64,000 nt of DNA from Amycolatopsis rifamycinica. GTDB lineage: Bacteria > Actinomycetota > Actinomycetes > Mycobacteriales > Pseudonocardiaceae. Below the pieces are notes generated by a model. That model saw only the letters and a list, made by a program, of their open reading frames with translations. It was not told the origin of the DNA and made no database searches. The DNA lies in assembly GCF_000695625.1 (NCBI RefSeq), contig NZ_JMQI01000058.1, positions 62,001 through 126,000 on the forward strand. The letters run 5' to 3'. Below are positions 22,839-30,729 of this stretch, in pieces. The position numbers and the translations under genes were made by a program. The number at the start of each line of letters is the position of its first letter. Position 1 is the first letter of the stretch.

Positions 22839-23372
22839 TCAGCGCCGGGCCGCGGCTCGGCGGCGCAGGGCCACGGCGCCACCCGCACCCACGAGGGCGA
22901 TCGCCCCACCCGCGAGGAGCGCCGGGGCGGCGGATTCCTCGTCGGCCGGGCCACCGCCGGTCTGCGGCGCACCCTGCGGCTTCACCGCGACCTGCGGCGC
23001 GGGCTTCGGCTTGCCGGGCTTGCCGACGGTGAAGTTCCGCACGACGCCGGCCGAGCCGGGTCCCCCTTCGTGGCAGTACATGGCGGCCTCGTAGTTGCCC
23101 GGCCGCACCCCGGTGAACGTGATGGACTGCTTCTTCCCGTTCGCCTTCATGAGGCCGGTGTCGATCGGCTCGTGCCCGCGGTGCACGCCGTAGCCCGCTT
23201 CGGCCTTGGCGCCACTGGTGACACAGGTACCCGCGATGGTCACCGTGCTCCCCGACACCGTGACCTTCATCGACGTCGGGTTGCCGGTGGGCGTTTCCGC
23301 GGCCGACGCCACGACCGGCGACAGCAGCACGCAACCGGCGGCCACCCCGACAGCGGCAAGAACTCTTCGCAT
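22839..23372 (-). CDS. Secreted paralogue 2 with C-terminal anchor
   Basis: A 177-residue protein with a signal peptide (MRRVLAAVGVAAGCVLLSPV, VASA), the same two-Cys domain as its neighbour, and a Pro/Lys stalk. The C-terminal APQTGG motif is followed by a hydrophobic helix (ALLAGGAIALVGAGGAVAL) and RRRAAARR. This is the layout of a sortase sorting signal, although the motif departs from LPxTG/LAxTG, so simple membrane anchoring is also possible. The upstream regions of both paralogues share CGTTACxTTCGG-like sequence, so the duplication included the promoter. CTGGAGGGG precedes the ATG. Confidence 0.75.
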   Translation of the reverse strand: MRRVLAAVGVAAGCVLLSPVVASAAETPTGNPTSMKVTVSGSTVTIAGTCVTSGAKAEAGYGVHRGHEPIDTGLMKANGKKQSITFTGVRPGNYEAAMYCHEGGPGSAGVVRNFTVGKPGKPKPAPQVAVKPQGAPQTGGGPADEESAAPALLAGGAIALVGAGGAVALRRRAAARR

Positions 23373-23589
23373 GATTTCCCCTCCAGGATTCATCGCACGG
23401 CAAATGCGTGCGAGAATGACAAAAAAGAAACTCACCCCACCGAACGAAATCGCGGGGCCCCCCGTTTTCGAGACATCCGGAAGACGCTTGCCCATCCGCC
23501 CGGTTGCGGCCCGAAGGTAACGAAACGGACTCGGCGTCCCGTGACGCGGATAACCGGGATAATCGCTTCGGCGGTGACGCCGGGCCACC

Positions 23590-23595
23590 TACAGT
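23590..23595 (+). promoter_or_regulatory. Leaderless -10 element of the EamA transporter gene
   Basis: TACAGT with a 7-bp gap to the GTG at 23603. It sets the start downstream of other in-frame codons. Confidence 0.55.
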
Positions 23596-23602
23596 CGCGG
23601 TG

Positions 23603-24550
23603 GTGACCACCGAACTCCCCGTCCTCGCCCCGCCCCGGGTCGCCCACCGGGGCCGCGGGACCACCTTCGTCCTCCTCGCGGCCCTGTTCTTCAGCACGTC
23701 GGGCACGCTGGGCAAGTCCGTGATGTCCGCCGGGGTCACCCCGCAGCAGGTGGCCGCGGCGCGGATCGCGCTGGCCGGCGTCGTGCTGCTCGCTGGGGTG
23801 GCGCTGGTGGCGCCGCGGAAGCTGCGGGTGCGCCGGGCGGAGCTGCCCGTCCTGGCCGGGTACGGCCTGCTCGGCGTCGCCGGCGTCCAGTTGCTCTACT
23901 TCGTCGCCGCGGGGCGGATCCCGGTCGGGATCGCCATCCTGCTGGAGTTCGTCTCGCCGGTGCTCATCGCGTTGTGGGTCCGGTTCGTGCGGCGGCACCG
24001 GCTGCCGCGGGCGGTCTGGGGCGGTATCGCGCTGGCCATGGCCGGGCTCGCGCTGGTCGCCCAGGTCTGGGAGGGCGTCACCCTCGACGGGCTCGGCCTG
24101 CTGGCCGGTTTCGGCGCGGCGCTGTGCTCGGCCGGGTACTTCCTGCTCGGCGAGCGCGCGGTGGCCGGCATCGACCCGCTGGGCCTGGTCACCTGGGGCA
24201 TGGTGATCGGCGCGGTCGCGATCAGCTTCGTCGCGCCGCCGTGGACGTGGCCGGCCGGGCTGCTCGACGTGCCGGTCGGGTTCGGCGCCTGGCACCCGCC
24301 GGTGTGGCTGCTGCTGACCCTGCTGGTGCTGGTGGCGACGGTCCTCGCGTACGTCTGCGGGATTTCGGCGTTGCGTCACCTGCCCGCGTCGGTGGCGAGC
24401 GTGCTCGGGCTGGTCGAACCGGTGATCACGACAGCCGCGGCGTGGGTGCTGCTCGGCGAGGAGCTCGCCTGGCCGCAGCTGCTCGGCTCGGTGATCCTGC
24501 TGGGCGGCGCGTATGTCGTGCAGCGGAACTCGGAGGTCCTCACCCGCTGA
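23603..24550 (+). CDS. EamA/RhtA-type DMT-family exporter
   Basis: A 315-residue membrane protein with ten hydrophobic helices in two EamA repeats. The first begins FVLLAALFFSTSGTLGKSVM. The second, GLLAGFGAALCSAGYFLLGE, ends with the typical VASVLGLVEPVITTAAAWVL and LLGEEL block. Family members export amino acids or metabolites. A GTG start fits the leaderless promoter. The amino-acid permease gene follows 78 bp later in the same direction. Confidence 0.88.
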   Translation: MTTELPVLAPPRVAHRGRGTTFVLLAALFFSTSGTLGKSVMSAGVTPQQVAAARIALAGVVLLAGVALVAPRKLRVRRAELPVLAGYGLLGVAGVQLLYFVAAGRIPVGIAILLEFVSPVLIALWVRFVRRHRLPRAVWGGIALAMAGLALVAQVWEGVTLDGLGLLAGFGAALCSAGYFLLGERAVAGIDPLGLVTWGMVIGAVAISFVAPPWTWPAGLLDVPVGFGAWHPPVWLLLTLLVLVATVLAYVCGISALRHLPASVASVLGLVEPVITTAAAWVLLGEELAWPQLLGSVILLGGAYVVQRNSEVLTR

Positions 24551-24628
24551 AGTTGCGCAAATTCTGCACCGGCCCGAGCCGGGGTGCGAAAATTCCGCCA
24601 CCCACGTTCTCCCTGGGGAGGTAGCACC

Positions 24629-26005
24629 TTGGCGACGAAGTCCGGGCTGCGGCCCGACCTGCGGCAGCGGCACGTCCGGATGATCGCCCTCGGTGGCATC
24701 ATCGGCGCGAGCCTGTTCATCGGCAGCGGCGCGGTGATCCACACGGTGGGCCCGGCCGCCGTGCTGTCCTACGCCATCGGCGGGCTGCTCGTCGTGCTGG
24801 TGATGCGGATGCTCGGCGAGATGGCGACCGCCGCGCCGGCACTGGGCTCCTTCATGGAGTACGCGCGCGACTCGCTCGGCGGCTGGGCGGGCTTCACCAT
24901 CGGCTGGCTGTACTGGTACTTCTGGGTCGGCGTGGTCGCCTTCGAAGCCGTCGCGGGCGCGAAGATCCTGCAGGGCTGGATTCCCGGTGTGCCGCAATGG
25001 GTGTTCTCCCTGGCGCTGATGCTGCTGCTGACGGCGACGAACCTGGCGTCGGCGCGGTCCTTCGGCGAGACGGAGTTCTGGCTGGCGTCGATCAAGGTCG
25101 CCACCATCGTCGTGTTCCTGGTGCTCGGAACGCTGTTCGTGCTCGGGCTCTGGCCGGACGCGCACTTCTCGGTGGCCAACATCGGCCTCGACGGCTTCGT
25201 CGCGAACGGCCCGTTTTCGGTGGTGCACGGCGTGGTCATCGTGATCTTCTCGTACTTCGGCGCGGAGATCGTCACGATCGCGGCGGCGGAGTCCGACCAG
25301 CCGGAGACGGCGGTCCGCAAGGCGACCTCGACGATCGTCTGGCGCGTGATCGTGTTCTACGTGGGTTCGGTGGCCCTGCTGGTGATGATCACCCCGTGGC
25401 GCGAAATCCCGAGCGAGACGAGCCCGTTCGCGGCGGCGTTCGGCCGTTTCGGCGTCCCGGCGGCATCGACGATCGTGTCGGCGGTGGTACTGACGGCGGC
25501 GCTGTCGGTGCTGAATTCGGGGCTGTACACGGCATCCCGCATGCTGTTCGCGCTGCGCCGCCACGGCTGGGCCCCGGGCTGGATCGCGGACACGAACGCC
25601 CGCGGAGTCCCGTGGAAGGCGATCCTGGCGTCGACATCGGTCGGGTACGTGGCGGTGGTGATGAGTTACGTGTCCCCGGACAAGATCTTCTACTTCATCA
25701 TCAATTCGGCGGGCGCGGTGGCGCTGTTCGTGTACGCGATCATCTGCGGTTCCCAGATCCGCATGCGACGTTCCCTCGAAGCCTCGGCGCCGGAGAAGCT
25801 GAAGCTGCGGATGTGGGGATATCCGTGGCTGAGCTGGGTGACGCTGGTGTTGACCCTCGTGGTGGTGGCCTCGATGTTGTTCGTCGACGAGGACGCGCGG
25901 GCACAGCTGTACCTCAGCTTGATCAGCCTGGCGGTGATCCTCGGCGTCTACGCCCTCATCCGCCGGCGATCCAGCCGTGCGCCGACAGGCATCACGCGTG
26001 ATTGA
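24629..26005 (+). CDS. APC-family amino-acid permease
   Basis: A 458-residue transporter of the GABA permease/AnsP/AroP group. Its unusual TTG start is fixed by GGGGAGGTAGCACC directly upstream. The N-terminus has the signature LRQRHVRMIALGGIIGASLF and IGSGAVI. Twelve hydrophobic segments follow, with SYFGAEIVTIAAAES in helix 6. The transported amino acid is not evident. The last five codons and the stop (GITRD-stop) are supplied by the first unit of repeat array B, so the array encroaches on the gene. Confidence 0.9.
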   Translation: MATKSGLRPDLRQRHVRMIALGGIIGASLFIGSGAVIHTVGPAAVLSYAIGGLLVVLVMRMLGEMATAAPALGSFMEYARDSLGGWAGFTIGWLYWYFWVGVVAFEAVAGAKILQGWIPGVPQWVFSLALMLLLTATNLASARSFGETEFWLASIKVATIVVFLVLGTLFVLGLWPDAHFSVANIGLDGFVANGPFSVVHGVVIVIFSYFGAEIVTIAAAESDQPETAVRKATSTIVWRVIVFYVGSVALLVMITPWREIPSETSPFAAAFGRFGVPAASTIVSAVVLTAALSVLNSGLYTASRMLFALRRHGWAPGWIADTNARGVPWKAILASTSVGYVAVVMSYVSPDKIFYFIINSAGAVALFVYAIICGSQIRMRRSLEASAPEKLKLRMWGYPWLSWVTLVLTLVVVASMLFVDEDARAQLYLSLISLAVILGVYALIRRRSSRAPTGITRD

Positions 26006-26109
26006 AGGGGCATCACGCGTGATTGAGGGGGCATCTCGCGTGATGGGCCGGGCATCGCGGTGATGCCCCGCTGATCACGCGTGATGCCTCTGGGGACACG
26101 CGTGATGCC
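25988..26109. repeat. Mirror array of 21-bp-phased units, copy B
   Basis: GGCATC begins at 25988, 26009, 26030 and 26051, exactly 21 bp apart. The hinge palindrome is 26050-26068, and GATGCC begins at 26062, 26083 and 26104, again 21 bp apart. The distance from last forward to first inverted unit is 11 bp, identical to arrays A and C. It lies between convergent genes, and its first unit supplies the permease stop codon. Confidence 0.9.
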
Positions 26110-26125
26110 TGCCGGGTCACCGGGG

Positions 26126-27769
26126 TCAGCCGCCGGCGATGCGGGACAGGGCGCCGAAAAACACGTCCGTGATCTTCGCCGGGTCCGGGGCCACGAAGGC
26201 CTGGCCGCCCGTGGCCGTGGTCAGCTGGTCCAGTTCCGGCTTGTCCGCGTCCGGGCCGATGCCCACGCCGATCAGGGGGATCGGGCGGCGCGCGTCCTGC
26301 AGCTTTGCCAGCTCCGTCAGCAGGTCCGCGCGGGAAATGCCGTCCGGGTCGTCGTTGCGGCCGTCCGTCATCACGATCACCAGGTTCAGCCGGCCCGGCT
26401 CCCATTCGCGGCGGGCCGTGCGGTAGGTGTCCAGCACGCTGTCGTACAGGCCCGTTCCGCCGTCCGGGGTGGCTGTCACGCGGGCCAGCTTGTCCAGGGC
26501 CCCGCTCGCCAGGTGCTGGGCGACCGGGGCCATCGGGAGCAGCTCGCGATAGTCCTTGCCGCCGTCCAAGTCGGTCGAGAACGCCAGCATCCGCAGCTGG
26601 GTCGCCGGCTTGAACAGGTGCATCGCCTTCGCCGCCGCCTGCATCGTCACCTGCATGCGGTTCAGGCCCGTGCCGGGAACCTGGGCGTTCATCGAGCCCG
26701 ACACGTCGATCAGCACCTGCACCCGCGCGCTCAGGTTGATGCCCGCCCACTGGTTGAGCAGCTCGTCGACCACCGGCGCGGGCGGGAGGTTCGCCGCGCG
26801 GATGCCCTGCGGCAGCACCCTCGGGTCGTCCGTGTGCTCGCGCAGCGCCTGCCCGCCCGCCGCCCGCAGGCCCGTCTTCGCGATGGCGTCCGATCCCGCG
26901 TCGCCGAGCACCGCTTCGCGCAGCGCGTTGACGATCGGGCGCTGCCGCGGGGTGATCCCGCCCAGCTCCGCGAACGGGTAGTCCAAGGTGGGCACCGCCG
27001 TCGAGTAGACGGCGACGAGCGGGGACTTCGGGTCCTCGACGTTGTGGCGCAGCAACGAGTTCTCCGACGCCGGGAACGCCGTCACCGCGGCCGTGCCGCC
27101 GCCGTCGCTCGAACCCGGCAGCCGGGCGATCAGCTCCGTCTCCGCGCCGAGCGTGTTGGCCGAGAAGCGCCGTAGCGTCGCCACGTAGGCCGCCGAGGGC
27201 TCGGGTGACGCCTTGACGCTGTCGCGCAGGCCGAGCAGCGCCACCGCGCCGACCGCGTCGCGCGCCGGGTCGGACATGCCCGGCACCACGCCCTGCGCGG
27301 CCAGGACCTCCGCCCACGTCGGGGCGTGGTCGGGCCAGCCGAGGCTCTTCGCGACGTCCGCGGCGACCGCGAGCACCACCGGCGAGCTCGCCACCGACGC
27401 CCCGGTCTCGGGGACGTCGGTGGCGCCGAGCTGGCGGGCGCGGCGCAGCGCGAGCGTGGAATCCGGCACCCAGACCTGCGGCCGCGGGCTGCCGTCGGAC
27501 AGGGCGAGCCGCTCGGCCGCCGGCGTCGCCTCCCGCGTCTGGATCTCGATGCTGCCGCACTCGAGGTCCAGACCGTGCACGACGAGCGACAGCGCGGGCG
27601 CGATGTCCGGGGACGCGGTGACGAGGACCTTCGCGGGCTGCTCGCACGACGGCCGGGCACGCACGGTCTTCACCGTCACCCACGCGGCGGCTCCGAGGAC
27701 GAGCACGAGACCGGTCGCGAGCGCGGGCACGAGCAGCCGGCGTCGTCTGCCGTCCGAATGACGTCCCAT
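26126..27769 (-). CDS. VWA-domain protein with extracellular solute-binding-like domain
   Basis: A 547-residue protein. An N-terminal membrane anchor (RRRRLLVPALATGLVLVLGA) is followed by a periplasmic-binding-like region (about 40-330, with TASPDIAPAL and LDYPFAELGG). A C-terminal von Willebrand A domain (about 355-547) has the MIDAS sequence VLIDVSGSMN and a downstream MTDGRNDD. It is expected outside the membrane, binding a metal-dependent ligand. Such SBP-VWA fusions are common in actinobacteria but of unknown role. It is preceded by the rnj terminator, so it has its own promoter. Confidence 0.82.
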   Translation of the reverse strand: MGRHSDGRRRRLLVPALATGLVLVLGAAAWVTVKTVRARPSCEQPAKVLVTASPDIAPALSLVVHGLDLECGSIEIQTREATPAAERLALSDGSPRPQVWVPDSTLALRRARQLGATDVPETGASVASSPVVLAVAADVAKSLGWPDHAPTWAEVLAAQGVVPGMSDPARDAVGAVALLGLRDSVKASPEPSAAYVATLRRFSANTLGAETELIARLPGSSDGGGTAAVTAFPASENSLLRHNVEDPKSPLVAVYSTAVPTLDYPFAELGGITPRQRPIVNALREAVLGDAGSDAIAKTGLRAAGGQALREHTDDPRVLPQGIRAANLPPAPVVDELLNQWAGINLSARVQVLIDVSGSMNAQVPGTGLNRMQVTMQAAAKAMHLFKPATQLRMLAFSTDLDGGKDYRELLPMAPVAQHLASGALDKLARVTATPDGGTGLYDSVLDTYRTARREWEPGRLNLVIVMTDGRNDDPDGISRADLLTELAKLQDARRPIPLIGVGIGPDADKPELDQLTTATGGQAFVAPDPAKITDVFFGALSRIAGG

Positions 27770-27860
27770 CGGCGCGGCCTCTCTGCGCGAGGCGGGGTGG
27801 GATCAAGGTTATCCCGCGGCAAAGCGGCGGCTCGTGGTCCAGACGGCCTAACAACCGGCA

Positions 27861-27909
27861 AAGCCGCTGAAGGCCACCATCACGGCCTGATGGTGGCCTT
27901 CAGCGGCTT
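27861..27909 (-). terminator. Long perfect hairpin terminator of dapA-rnj
   Basis: A 22-bp perfect stem (27861-27882 with 27888-27909) closes a 5-nt loop, 11 bp after the rnj stop. No U-tract follows. Confidence 0.8.
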
Positions 27910-27920
27910 CGACCCGGGAT

Positions 27921-29618
27921 TCAGACCGGGATGACCGTCGGGACGATCATCGGGCGGCGGCGGTAGGTGTCGGCCACCCAGCGGCCCACCACCCGGCGGA
28001 CCGCCTGCGCGATCCGGTGCGTGTCCGTGATGCCCTCGGCCTCCGTGCGCGCCAGCTCCATCTCCACCAGCGGCACGACGGCGGCCAGCGCCTTCGGGTC
28101 GTCGGAGAAGCCGCGGCCGGACACCGTGGGGCTGCTGACCGCGCGGCCGGTGCTGGAGTCCACCGCGACGCTGATCGAGATGAACCCGCCCTCGCCGAGG
28201 ACCAGCCGATCCGACAGCGTCGACTCGCCGACGTCGCCGACCGACAAGCCGTCGACGTACACGTGCCCGACCTCGACGCGGCCGGTGCGGGACGCCTTGC
28301 CGTCCACGAGGTCCACGACCACGCCGTCCTCGGCGATCACCACGTTCTCCGGCGCGACGCCGGTGCGGATCGCCAGCTCGCCGTTCGCGCGCAGGTGCTT
28401 CCACTCGCCGTGCACCGGCATCACGTTGCTCGGGCGCACCGCGTTGTACAGGTAGAGCAGCTCCCCCGCCGACGCGTGGCCGGACACGTGGACCTTGGCG
28501 TTGCCCTGGTGGACGACGTTCGCGCCGAGCCGGGTCAGGCCGTTGACCACGCCGAACACCGCTGTCTCGTTGCCCGGGATCATCGAGCTGGCCAGCACGA
28601 CCGTGTCGCCCGCGCGGATCGAGATCTGCCGGTGCTCGCCGCGCGCCATCCGCGACAGCGCCGAAAGCGGCTCGCCCTGCGACCCCGTCGAGACGAACAG
28701 GACCTTGCTCTCCGGCAGGGTGCTGGCCTGGTCGAGGTCGACCAGCAGGCCGTCCGGCACGTTCAGCAGGCCGAGGTCGGCCGCGATCCCCATGTTCCGG
28801 ACCATCGACCGGCCGACGAACGCGATCCGGCGGCCGTGCCGGTGCGCGGCGTCGAGCACCTGCTGGACGCGGTGCACGTGGCTGGCGAAGCAGGCCACGA
28901 TCACGCGCTGGTCGACCTTGCGGATCACGTCGTCGAGCACCGGGCCGATGTCGCGCTCGGGCATGACGAACCCGGGCACCTCGGCGTTGGTCGAGTCGAC
29001 GCAGAACAGGTCGACGCCCTCGTCGCCGAGCCGGGAGAAACCGGCCAGGTCGGTGAGGCGCCCGTCCAGCGGCAACTGGTCGAGCTTGATGTCGCCGGTG
29101 TGCAGGACCACGCCCGCCGGGGTGCGGATCGCCACCGCGAGCGCGTCCGGGATGGAGTGGTTGACCGCGAAGAACTCGAGGTTGAACGCGCCGACGTCAC
29201 GGCGCTCGCCCTCGCGGACCTGGATCAGGTTCGGGCGCTGCCGGTGCTCCTTGGCCTTGGCCGCGAGCAGGGCGTTGGTGAACTTCGAGCCGTAGATCGG
29301 CAGGTCCGGCCGCAGGCGCAGGAGGAACGGGACGGCACCGATGTGGTCCTCGTGCCCGTGGGTGAGCACCAGGCCGTCGATGTCGTCGAGGCGGTCCTCG
29401 ATCGCGCGGAAGTCGGGCAGGATCAGGTCGACGCCGGGCTGGTCGTCCTCGGGGAAGAGCACCCCGCAGTCGACGATGAGCAGCCGTCCGCCGAACTCGA
29501 AGACGGTCATGTTGCGCCCGACTTCGCCGATTCCGCCCAGCGCGACGACGCGCAGGGCTCCTTCGGGCAGTGCGGGCGGGGCGTTGGTGGGGCCTGGGCC
29601 GACGAGAAGTGAGCTCAC
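27921..29618 (-). CDS. rnj: Ribonuclease J
   Basis: A 565-residue metallo-beta-lactamase/beta-CASP nuclease. The metal site HGHEDH lies at residues 87-92 (THGHEDHIGAV). The beta-CASP region has VSTGSQGEPLSAL and SGHASAGELLYLYN, and the C-terminal oligomerisation domain has the usual length. RNase J degrades and matures RNA by 5'-3' exonuclease and endonuclease action. The GTG start overlaps the dapA stop by 4 bp (GTGA), a coupling conserved in actinobacteria. A 22-bp hairpin ends the operon. Confidence 0.95.
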   Translation of the reverse strand: MSSLLVGPGPTNAPPALPEGALRVVALGGIGEVGRNMTVFEFGGRLLIVDCGVLFPEDDQPGVDLILPDFRAIEDRLDDIDGLVLTHGHEDHIGAVPFLLRLRPDLPIYGSKFTNALLAAKAKEHRQRPNLIQVREGERRDVGAFNLEFFAVNHSIPDALAVAIRTPAGVVLHTGDIKLDQLPLDGRLTDLAGFSRLGDEGVDLFCVDSTNAEVPGFVMPERDIGPVLDDVIRKVDQRVIVACFASHVHRVQQVLDAAHRHGRRIAFVGRSMVRNMGIAADLGLLNVPDGLLVDLDQASTLPESKVLFVSTGSQGEPLSALSRMARGEHRQISIRAGDTVVLASSMIPGNETAVFGVVNGLTRLGANVVHQGNAKVHVSGHASAGELLYLYNAVRPSNVMPVHGEWKHLRANGELAIRTGVAPENVVIAEDGVVVDLVDGKASRTGRVEVGHVYVDGLSVGDVGESTLSDRLVLGEGGFISISVAVDSSTGRAVSSPTVSGRGFSDDPKALAAVVPLVEMELARTEAEGITDTHRIAQAVRRVVGRWVADTYRRRPMIVPTVIPV

Positions 29619-30628
29619 CGAGGCAGGGTCCCAACGCTGGTGTGCGAGGTCGGCGCGATGTAGGCCGCTCGCGAATCTGCTTGTGCCACCCGCTCACCAT
29701 GCCAGTCCTGGGCCGCCGTGTCGCCCAGCGGCACGCCGCCCTGGGCAAGATCAGCAGCGATCAGGGCGGTCTGCTCGGCGGTCGGGGCGACGATCGGCAG
29801 CCGCGGGTCGCCGATGTCGAAGCCGCGCAGCCGCAGCGCCGCCTTGCTGAAGGCGACCCCGCCGACCCGCGACATCGCGCGCAGCACCGGCAGCATGCCG
29901 CGGTGGTTGGTGCGCGCGGTGGACGTGTCGCCGTTCTCGTAGGCGTCGATCATGGCGCGGATCCGGCCCGCGACGACGTGACCGATCACACTCACCACGC
30001 CGACGCCGCCGACGGAGATCCACGGCAGGTTCAGGCCGTCGTCACCGGAGTAGTAGGCGAGGTGGGTGTTCGCGATGACCTCGGAGCCGGCGATGAGGTC
30101 GCCCTTGGCGTCCTTGACCGCGACGATCCGGGGGTGTTCGGCCAGCCGCAGCAGCGTGTCGACCTCGATCGGGACGACCGAGCGCGGCGGGATGTCGTAG
30201 AGCAGCACGGGCAGCCCGCTGCTGTCGGCGACGGCGGTGAAGTGCGCGAACAGCCCGGCCTGGCTCGGCCGCGAGTAGTACGGGGTGACGACCAGCAGGC
30301 CGTGCGCCCCGGCTTCTTCGGCCTGCTTGGCCTGCTCGACGCTGTGCGCGGTGTTGTTGGTGCCCGCGCCGGCCACGACGGTCGCGCGGTCGCCGACGGC
30401 CTCGACCACGGCGCGGATCAGGTCCTGCTTCTCCGCGTCGCTCGTGGTCGGGCTTTCGCCGGTGGTGCCGTTGACCACGAGGCCGTCGTTCCCCAGCTCC
30501 ACGAGGTGCTCGGCCAGCTCCTGCGCCCGCTTCAGGTCCAGCGCGCCCTCGGCGTCGAACGGGGTGGCCATGGCGGTGAGCACGCGCCCGAACGGCCGTC
30601 CGGGCGCTGCGGTAGGTGGGTTGGACAT
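29615..30628 (-). CDS. dapA: 4-hydroxy-tetrahydrodipicolinate synthase
   Basis: A 337-residue TIM-barrel lyase. GTTGES (54-59) binds pyruvate, Tyr144 in LLYDIPPRS is the proton relay, and the Schiff-base Lys172 lies in VAVKDAKGD. The N-terminal extension of about 15 residues is usual in actinobacteria. It condenses pyruvate with aspartate semialdehyde, opening the lysine/diaminopimelate branch. TACCGT 6 bp upstream of the ATG at 30628 sets the start. It is translationally coupled to rnj. Confidence 0.95.
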   Translation of the reverse strand: MSNPPTAAPGRPFGRVLTAMATPFDAEGALDLKRAQELAEHLVELGNDGLVVNGTTGESPTTSDAEKQDLIRAVVEAVGDRATVVAGAGTNNTAHSVEQAKQAEEAGAHGLLVVTPYYSRPSQAGLFAHFTAVADSSGLPVLLYDIPPRSVVPIEVDTLLRLAEHPRIVAVKDAKGDLIAGSEVIANTHLAYYSGDDGLNLPWISVGGVGVVSVIGHVVAGRIRAMIDAYENGDTSTARTNHRGMLPVLRAMSRVGGVAFSKAALRLRGFDIGDPRLPIVAPTAEQTALIAADLAQGGVPLGDTAAQDWHGERVAQADSRAAYIAPTSHTSVGTLPR

Positions 30629-30634
30629 GGGGAG

Positions 30635-30640
30635 ACGGTA
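30635..30640 (-). promoter_or_regulatory. Leaderless -10 element of dapA
   Basis: TACCGT on the minus strand, 6 bp from the ATG at 30628. It drives dapA-rnj. Confidence 0.55.
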
Positions 30641-30729
30641 CCTCGCCGGTCCGACGAAAACCGCGCCGACCTGGTCACCGGCGTCAAGTGCGGAGGATTT
30701 CCCGGGGGCGGCCGTTCGTCGCGGAACTT

